Shown: one piece after another, positions 45,477 through 52,516 of the stretch
Layout of the letters: every line of letters starts with the position of its first letter
How positions within the stretch are numbered: the first letter of the stretch is position 1
Origin: Cudoniella acicularis
Lineage: Eukaryota; Ascomycota; Leotiomycetes; Helotiales; Helotiaceae
Assembly (NCBI GenBank): GCA_013054445.1
Contig: JAAMPI010000146.1
Span: 7,278 to 59,793 of the forward strand
Direction of reading: 5' to 3'
Length of the DNA: 52,516 nucleotides
The notes under the pieces: generated by a model
The model's database searches: none
The model's input: the letters and a program-made list of their open reading frames with translations, nothing else
Told to the model about the DNA's origin: nothing
Position numbers and translations under genes: made by a program

Positions 45477-46668
45477 TCAATCGATCGTCATTCGACTCGA
45501 AACCGGTGCATGTCCAGGCTTTAAATCTGGTAGCTCGGTCATATGGTCCCCTTTTTCTTCCTCGACCCCGATCTTTCTTGACATGACATGTTGCTTCAAT
45601 CCCTGATCGAAGTTTGCCATGCAAACACAGGCGTTGATGATTGTCCCGATAATCAATATGATTGTGATGACGGCAAAGCTGGTCAAGGTCTTTCGCACGG
45701 CATTATATTGATCTCTCTTTGCTGGCAGATACATCCGGAGAAGCTTGAAGATGAAATATGCCAATCCGCAGAAGTATAACACTATAGTGCATACCATGCC
45801 AAATTTGTTCTCGCGGCGGGTGAAGAATGCAGCCATAAAGAGAATGAAGATGGTGATTGGAATGGCAGCAATAGTCAGGGCGAATTCGGCGTCTTGAGTT
45901 GCTGATGCAACAATGACGAGGAATTGCACTGTAAAGCCAAGGAAGAAGAAGAAATCGAACTTCAATAGAGCAATATAGATCTGCCAAAAAATTAGAATAA
46001 AGTAGTATGTTTGTTGTGCTGTCTTACCTGAAATGTCAAAAAGCGACGTTTCATGCGGAGGTCTGCACTGATATGCTTGTATATTGTCCATGCAAACTCA
46101 TCGTACAACTTCCATGCGATGAAAGATAGTACGACCGTGAACGCTGCAATAATACATGGCACTGCGAGGAGTAAGGGCGAGATATTTGGCCAGACTCTAC
46201 TGCTTGGTAGGATATATGGCTGAGGTTGGTAAGTTTCCAACCCCTCGATTGCTTGGTTGATCTGGTCGTATTGAATGGACGAATATATGAGCATTCCCAC
46301 GTTGTACATGCATAGCCCAATTACTTGGATAGTATTCTTTAATCGCAGAGAATCATAAACCAACACAAGTTGGTAAATGAACCCGAAAATGAATAATGTG
46401 AGGTATGTCGGGATTGTCTTGACCAGAGGTATTGGCGTAAGGTTCTGCAGCAGACTCTCCTGGAACATTGCGAAAACATAACTGCAAACCGAGTGTTAGT
46501 CTGAGGTTCACGATGCTGACGGCCAAGGAGTATGCTTACGCTTCAACGGCCAACACAATTACTGCTTGTACGAAAGCTGTAATCAGGAAGGCCCATGTCC
46601 ATCGAGTATTAGGTCTGCAGAGGTTAGAGACAGCGGCATCTTTCAGGACTGTAGTCTTACTTGTACAT
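45477..46668 (-). CDS. UPF0658 Golgi apparatus membrane protein
   Basis: Exons: 46668-46661, 46614-46540, 46481-46028 and 45980-45477, 346 residues. All joins are GT-AG and in phase. It is a multi-span protein of about seven hydrophobic segments. Marks: NTRWTWAFLITAFVQAVIVL, YVFAMFQESLL, VKTIPTYLTLFIFGFIYQLV, RLKNTIQVIGLCMYNVGML and IYIALLKFDFFFFLGFTVQF. These match the fungal UPF0658 family, located in the Golgi and of unknown function. The C-terminal tail is charged and cytosolic-looking. The proposed start exon has only eight bases (ATG TAC AA). The frame upstream of it is open through an Arg-rich stretch, but has no other ATG before a stop, so a further 5' exon remains possible. Confidence 0.85.
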
Positions 46669-48927
46669 CTTTCTCCGCCGAGAGGCAGCGCTTCTCGCCG
46701 GAAGGAGTCCCTCTCTGTTGTAATAGCCTCCTAATGAATACGCATCTGAGTCTGGGAGTAGACTTTTGCGAGAATCCTGCCTGTAAGCCACGTTGGCGAT
46801 ATCTAGAGCTCCGTGATGGAGCTATGACAAGGCTCGTGTGGGTGAGTTCAAAGAAGTCTTGACGAACGCGAATGCGAAGTGCCTAGTACGATCGGATGGT
46901 TGTCAAAGTCAATTTGATGGAAGACTGGGAAGGGCAGTCTGAGATTGATGGGCCTCGTGGAGATGAGAGTCGTTGCTGGATGTGCAACGAGCGTGAAACA
47001 GCTGGCGTCGTGGCGAGGTCTTGGTTTTCCCTACGGATTTGGGTAAGGGGTTGTAAAGCGATAAGGAAAACGAAACTTAGGAGTTGGCGGGTCGAGGTCG
47101 AGGAGCGCGAGGGGTGAATGAGGGACGAGGAGGTCGATGACAGCGAATGAATAAGAAAGGATGGAAGATAGGTGGGAAGAAGGAGGAGGTCGTGGAAGGA
47201 GTCGATTTTGAAGAATCAGAAGATGCGCTGCTCCGCCAGAGTTCTGGCTGTAGAAGCCGAAGCGTACTGGCCGCAGTGCCGCAGGGGTCTCACTTTCGCT
47301 AGAGCAGCCCAAGAGCACCGCTAAGTGGGGAGTCAGGACTCTGGAGAAGGCTGATTCCAGGCGGCTGGAGAGGAAAAAAGAATTTCACCACGAACGGCGA
47401 ATAAATGGTGCAGGCTTTACTTGACGGCGCAAAGACGAGGAGGTGATAGGCACCATGTGCTGTTCTAATACTTAGAAGTGCTGCCACTGTGGAGAGGCCA
47501 GAGGGTACAAAGCCACAGGCTCTGGCTGAACATGTCCAATCCTTTTACGAGTTTCTCGGGATTTCCTTGGCACTGGGGCGCAGGACTCTCCATTCACAAT
47601 TTCACCCAGCGAGGCTGAGTTGCTGTCACCGACACACCCAGGACTTCAAGCTCCAATGACGCCGTTTTCAACATGGCATAAACGTGCTCGGACTTGCAGG
47701 CTCTGTTCCATTGTTTCGCGATTACGCTCTTTGGGGTGATGCAACTTGAGGGACATTGTTTTCCGTTTCACACATTCCTGCCAACACTGTGGGATTATCC
47801 TGCGCTGTCAGCTAGTTTTAGTCGGGTCAGCCTGGCCGCCCGCTTTGGAATACCGGCAAGTCCAGTTCAATACGAACTATTGCTTTCTATTACTTGATCA
47901 TCATGCTATGATACCCGAAGGTCGAAAAACTGGTTCTATGGATCTTGAAGATATCTGTTTCTAAAATGCCCCAGGCCATCTAATGTTTGTATTTCGGGAT
48001 CTAAAAATAGGAAAAGGCGGGATGCAGCGCCGATCCTCAAGCCCAAGAGCCGTGGGATAATTTGTATAATTTGAGAATCCTGGAAGAGGCGCTGTTGACA
48101 AGAAAGGCAAAAATCATCCCGAATTTCTCACAATTGAAAGACGACAGACATTTACAGATGATTTCACATAATATAGACCGCGTGTGAAGTGATGCGACAG
48201 TGTAGTATACTGTCATAGATGACACGCAGCACGTGGGCTGTAAAGTACGGTTGGTTGACGAGAATTGAGATTGCTTGAACAAATCAGTTATTGGCCACAG
48301 TAAAATCTCGGGCGAGTCAATGGAGTAACATCCAACGATGCCTTATGTGAATCACTCCAAAGCTCTTGAGACTTACTTAAGCTACTCCACATACTTATTC
48401 CGGTTTTTCTTGAGGCCTGATTGAAGGCCGCTTAGGATGCTCATAGTAGGATTGCCGCACACAAATATCGCAGTAGATAGTAGGTAGTAGATAGTATATT
48501 TTAAATTGAGAATCATACTACCTTTGGTGGATTCCCGCCAGATGACTCTATACGATTTTGTTCATGTGATGTATTATTAACACTGCCTCTTGAGTTGAAC
48601 ATGGAGTTTAGGAGAGTACACGTCGTACCCAAATACAGGAGTGCCTAGGTTACGAGTTAGGTAAGGTATGCACACCGGATGGTATGCCCTACAGACACGG
48701 CGAGTAGATAGCTTTTTTGAGATACATTTTTGTATTTGAGTAATTCGGAGAAATTGTGATATCATGATGTGGTATATTTGAAATGAAATATATAGCAAGT
48801 TACCTAACCTTGTAGTGAGGCAACTTTGCCCCAACGCGAACCGGGAACCGCGATCCAGATCTCGGCTGAAATTAACGCGCCTTGAAATTCATCTCCAAAA
48901 CATACATTCCTGTCGCAAATACCAACG
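46669..48927. other. Intergenic region without recognisable genes
   Basis: About 2.3 kb between two divergent gene starts (UPF0658 and PP4R2). All frames are under 100 codons and without motifs. A TAG-rich microsatellite lies at about 48470-48500. I see no tRNA, repeat family or transposon remnant. The 46860-47300 part is purine-rich on the plus strand, thus CT-rich in the direction of the UPF0658 gene, which fits its leader. Confidence 0.5.
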
Positions 48928-50367
48928 ATGGATCTCGATACTGACGATGAAGTCTTACGAACGCTAGCAGATGGCAAATCAATGGATTAGTATGTTACAA
49001 AACCCGGTTCGTGCACATCACGAGCGCTGACAACTTCGAAGTGAGCAATGGCCAGGTCTTCTCGCGCGCTTGATTCCAAGATTAGAAAAGGTATGCCGAT
49101 TCCCTCTGAATCTTCGCGATTTCTCTCCAACGAAATCTAGATTGTGCAAGAAGATTTTCCCAGCGCATCTCCTCCATCTCAGCTCTCAGTTCCTCAAATA
49201 ATACCGTCATCACCACCAACTCAATCCACAAACACCGAAGGTTCAAGCCAGGACTCATCAGAATCAACAAATAAGGAGAATGCGCCTCCCCCAGCGATTT
49301 CTCCGCCAGCAGCAACACTTCCTCCTCAAATACAAACACTTCTGTCTTCGATAACCTCAACACTCGAGACGCTCTTTTCAAAATATCCCCCACACACGAT
49401 TCAACGACTTGCAGAACTCATCATATCTCCAACACAATATTACCGAACTCTCCCATCATATCTCCATGCCGTTGACCGAGTTGTACATGTTACTTCTGGC
49501 GCACACATTTTCCCTCTTCCTCCCGCGATCCCAGACCCTTCAAGCGCAGCGATACTCTCGAATGGCACGACGGATCCTCTCTCTATATCATGGGGCAATA
49601 CAGTGTCAGCTACACAATCAGCTTTAGGCTCTGACGAGAGTTTAGGTGGCGCTCTTCTTACGCCAATACCATGGCTGAACAAGAATGGAAATAGCAATGG
49701 AAGTGTTCACTCGCCTATGGAGGGGGAGGTAAAGACCGAGAGTACAGAAATGATTGAAGGCCCCAATGGTCCGGGTGGCATAGAGACTGTCTCGGTTTCT
49801 GTGAATGGTATTTCCTCTACACGGGAAGCAGCTTCCTCAGCCACAACGGAGAGCAACGGTGTAGCTGCAGTCTTAAGAGCAGAAGGTGGCGTCACACAAG
49901 GCGAACTACTGAGACAAGAGCAGCGCGCAGGTGTGGTTCCAGTTGCACAATTAAGAGGGGATTCTGATGGCATGGGAGAGGAGGACGAGGTTCCCCATGC
50001 CAGAGGGCCAGAAGAAATTGGCATGGAAGATATGGGACCACAGTCTGTTGCTTCAGGAAGTGAAAGAGGTGGACCTGGGGTTAGTATGCAGGGTATCGAT
50101 ATCGAAGCGGCTGTAGGGAGAAAGGCAGAAGCTATTGAAAACGAAGAAGTCAAGGAGGAAGTCGAAGCTCCAGCCACACCGAAGCGTGAAGCCGAGGAAG
50201 AGATAGGCGGTGACGAGAAGAGAATCAAGGAAGATGTGGATATGGAAGTCAAAGAGGAACAAGACATAGTCTTGGCTGATGCCGATGGCAAAACGGAAGA
50301 AGAGCCTAAAGTAGGCGATGAAGGGGAAACCAAAGGTTCTGATATTGCAGACGCTACCGCTATATGA
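48928..50367 (+). CDS. PSY4: Protein phosphatase 4 regulatory subunit 2 (PP4R2 / Psy4)
   Basis: Exons: 48928-48989, 49042-49090 and 49141-50367, 445 residues. The PP4R2 domain starts at the N-terminus (MDLDTDDEVLRTLADGKSMD, then YEQWPGLLARLIPRLEKIVQ) and continues after a Pro/Ser-rich insert with LLSSITSTLETLFSKYPPHT, IQRLAELIISPTQYYRTLPS and YLHAVDRVVHVTSG. This subunit directs the PP4 catalytic subunit, for example to phospho-H2A after DNA damage. The C-terminal 230 residues are acidic and disordered with Glu-rich repeats and a KRIKEDVDMEV segment. Both introns have GTATGT/GTATGC donors. The tail is poorly conserved in the family. RAD50 in the same window is a loose functional match only. 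Confidence 0.9.
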
Positions 50368-50989
50368 ATTGACAAATGGGTCGGGAATCTGGTTATGGGT
50401 TACGGAGTTTGGCGTACAAGATCCAAGGATGCCCTCCTGGATTTATGCACGTGATATTGATTTTACGAATGAACCCCTTTCTTTATACCAGTTTTATGTA
50501 AGCTTGCCAAGACATAACTGCGAAATGCAACAGAAAAAAAAATCCCGGTGCCCTCAGTGTGCAGATGGCGGACGCGTAATACATGGAATTGTCTTACTTG
50601 CTACAGTAGTCGGTGGAGAATTTTCGGCTTCCCAGGTTTAAAATTGACGGTGAGGGATTTCGGTTGAGAGTCGGGATGTCTTGGAGGCGGCCGCTATCGG
50701 AGTTAGTAGACGTCTACTTTACCAAATTCCATCTATGAGCATTAAAATCAAAATATGGCTCAAGTAATAAGCCACTTCGTTCTTTGAGGTGATGCTCTAT
50801 TCAATGGTGAAATATGTGCAGTATCGGAATGCCAACCTGGATGCCCCTCCTGATGTGTTTCCCCCCAGCTCCAAAAGCACGCCCTATACTCCACCCATGC
50901 ACGCATGTATTCATCGCTCTATGTAAATCAACGACCTTTCTTCTTCAACTCATTCTCTTTAATACTACCAGTATACAAATATTTGCATA
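50368..50989. other. Convergent gap, PP4R2 / RMD5
   Basis: It holds the 3' ends of both genes. It has an A-run near 50532 and AT-rich parts. No gene-like frame or RNA is seen. Confidence 0.5.
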
Positions 50990-52386
50990 TTACAGAATAA
51001 TTTCCCTAGCATCTTTAGGTTGAGATTCGTTTGGACAATAAGGGCACTTGAATCTGCTCCCTTTGCTCAACCTCTGCAAACTCTCCTTTGCTACCACATG
51101 CCCACATGGCATCATCATTGGGGGATTAAGCTCCGTGGTCTGTTCCTTGCTGACAGGGCAAACGAATATGGCGTGGAAGATCATACTTCGAGGGAGGGCA
51201 ATCTCGACAGGTAACTCATTTTGAGTCGTCCATTCCGTGCGTTTCTCTTTCACAATAGACGCCAATTTCAAGAGTGTCGGAAGAGCGATAGCGCCCGCTG
51301 TAGCGGCTATATATAGAGGTGATTCGGCGGAGAGGCCAAGTAGTGAGCAGAATTCTCGGGTGAAAGAGGATGAAACGTCGTCCCAGGCTGTTTCGGTATC
51401 GAAAGTACGGTAGTAAGGTGAGTCCCGGAGATTAGAGCGATATGCCATTGCCGTAGCTAATTGCTGTATGTCCCTCAGAAACCGTATCTGGAAACGCTGG
51501 AAATGCTCCTTTGCGTATTGTAATGCCCCAGGAAGGCCATTATGTATATCGTCTGGGAGACCATTGACAGATGGTCCCAAGAATAACCAGACAAACTGCA
51601 ACTTGCTGAGCTCGAACTCTAAGTTGCTTCCCCTTTTCTCCAACTCGGAACTGTTCGCCCTAGCCCATTCAATAGCTGGATGCAGATTCCTAGCCTTTAA
51701 CTCGTGAAGTATTTTGTACATATTTGAGAACTTGTCCTGTAGTTCTCTCGATTTGAGGGTTGTGAGATCTGTCTCATCTTCTTCTGCTGGATTTGGAGTG
51801 CCCGGTGTTGGCTCAGGATGTGGTGGATTGTCTTGTGCTTCTTCGAGGAAGGTTGAAGCTACTGAAAATTGTCCTTCTCGCAGAAGATGCATCGCGATGG
51901 CTCTGTTTATTAACGTAGGATGCGATGCCAGGGCGTCATAATCGGTAGGCAGTGCTTTGACTGGGAAATTCTGGCAAAAGAATTAGTTTGTGCTTGTACG
52001 AGGATATCTCCAACAGCAAACCTTATCTAGTGCTTTGCCATATGTGGTGTGTCCTTTATACACCTTTTTGAGGTCCTCGTTGACTTTGTCAAAGCCATGT
52101 TTTAGGGGATTTTGTAACTTCGCCAACGTTATGGACGCCGAGTTTGGGTCTATAAGTTTCTTAGCACAGCACACTGAAGATAGTTGTAACATAGAACCAG
52201 GTTCTGCTGGACTTCACACCCATAACGATGTCATATCATGATCGTAGGAGGTAGGGCTTGCTAACCTTCAACTATTGCCTCTCTTGCTTTCTCAAGCTGC
52301 TCAATGATCTTATCAACATCTTCGATACTCTGAGTAAGGTTGGCATCACGCCGCAGCTTGGCTAAGTCGACCTGGAGTGCATCCAT
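50990..52386 (-). CDS. RMD5: RMD5/GID2-type E3 ubiquitin ligase subunit (CTLH + RING-like)
   Basis: Exons: 52386-52266, 52173-52022 and 51970-50990, 417 residues (yeast Rmd5: 421). It is the RING-bearing subunit of the GID/CTLH ligase that degrades gluconeogenic enzymes. The N-terminus is a helical stretch (SIEDVDKIIEQLEKAREAIV, SASITLAKLQNPLKHGFDKV). LINRAIAMHLLREGQFSVAS is the LisH-like start. The CTLH/CRA part has ELQDKFSNMYKILHELKARN and GLPGALQYAKEHFQRFQ. The degenerate RING is FVCPVSKEQ...PCGHVVAKESLQRLSKG...CPYC, with fewer Cys than a classic RING, as in Rmd5. The first join (52266/52173) yields VEVCCAKKLIDP and is the least certain. Reading upstream of the chosen ATG stays open to an acceptor-like site near 52476, so an extra 5' exon could lie beyond the window. 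Confidence 0.88.
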
Positions 52387-52516
52387 AGCTCTTGAAATGC
52401 CCCGCTTCGACGCTGGCTGAGGCGTGGTTCTCCTTCGGTATTTGGTTAAAGCGGAATGGGTATCACGGGCGGCCTATTGTTGGTGTCCGGCGCATATGGG
52501 CATCCATGCTGTGCTG

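Noticed and set aside
1..52516. Transposons, viral remnants, CRISPR arrays
   Set aside because: No transposase, integrase, reverse-transcriptase or capsid motif, no long terminal repeats and no spaced short repeats were found by reading.

Overview
The window is nuclear DNA of a filamentous ascomycete (Pezizomycotina). Genes are on both strands. Introns are mostly 50-60 bases with GTATGT/GTAAGT-type donors and CTAAC/CTGAC branch sites. The content is typical of the group: a Zn2Cys6 regulator, a white-collar-2 homologue, a monofunctional saccharopine dehydrogenase and a PTS1-tagged hydratase. The style resembles Leotiomycetes, but that is an inference. Exon models were joined by eye from splice signals, reading phase and family motifs, and no alignment was run.

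Layout. 1-2728: GC-rich, pyrimidine-rich, gene-free DNA upstream of a large Zn2Cys6 factor (2729-5814, +). 6956-10753: two minus-strand genes, a metallo-beta-lactamase-fold protein and a 1-Cys peroxiredoxin. 11671-16563: three plus-strand genes, an amidase-signature hydrolase, a SAM methyltransferase and a rhodanese/Cdc25-like protein. 16861-19082: SmG (-) and NTR2 (+), two splicing genes start-to-start. 19235-22709: an orphan secreted protein (-) opposite LYS1 (+), whose promoter has a TGACTCA box. 22914-24637: intron-containing tRNA-Ala(CGC) (-) and tRNA-His guanylyltransferase THG1 (+). 24745-28348: TMA23-like G-patch protein (-) and a CPA2-type cation/proton antiporter (+) with an 820-base intron. 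28640-29555: a hypothetical helical protein (-). 29741-33648: a gene-poor island with a degenerate ~200-base tandem repeat. 33649-37891: RAD50 (-). 38539-40159: WC-2 (+). 40463-46668: four minus-strand genes, a 625-residue protein of unknown function, RidA, a peroxisomal enoyl-CoA hydratase and a UPF0658 Golgi membrane protein. 46669-48927: nothing recognisable. 48928-50367: PP4 regulatory subunit 2 (+). 50990-52386: RMD5/GID2 (-).

These are mostly housekeeping genes for splicing, DNA repair, tRNA maturation, lysine synthesis, light sensing and ubiquitin ligation. I see no biosynthetic cluster, transposon ORF, virus-derived gene or CRISPR. The most unusual signals are in gene structure. The RAD50 start codon appears split by an intron, with a 2-base microexon between two canonical introns. 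The peroxiredoxin has a 10-base microexon. One intron reads in frame only as AT-AG. Three genes (Zn2Cys6 factor, methyltransferase, WC-2) carry single-base frameshifts at homopolymers. Their shared pattern suggests sequencing error more than gene decay.
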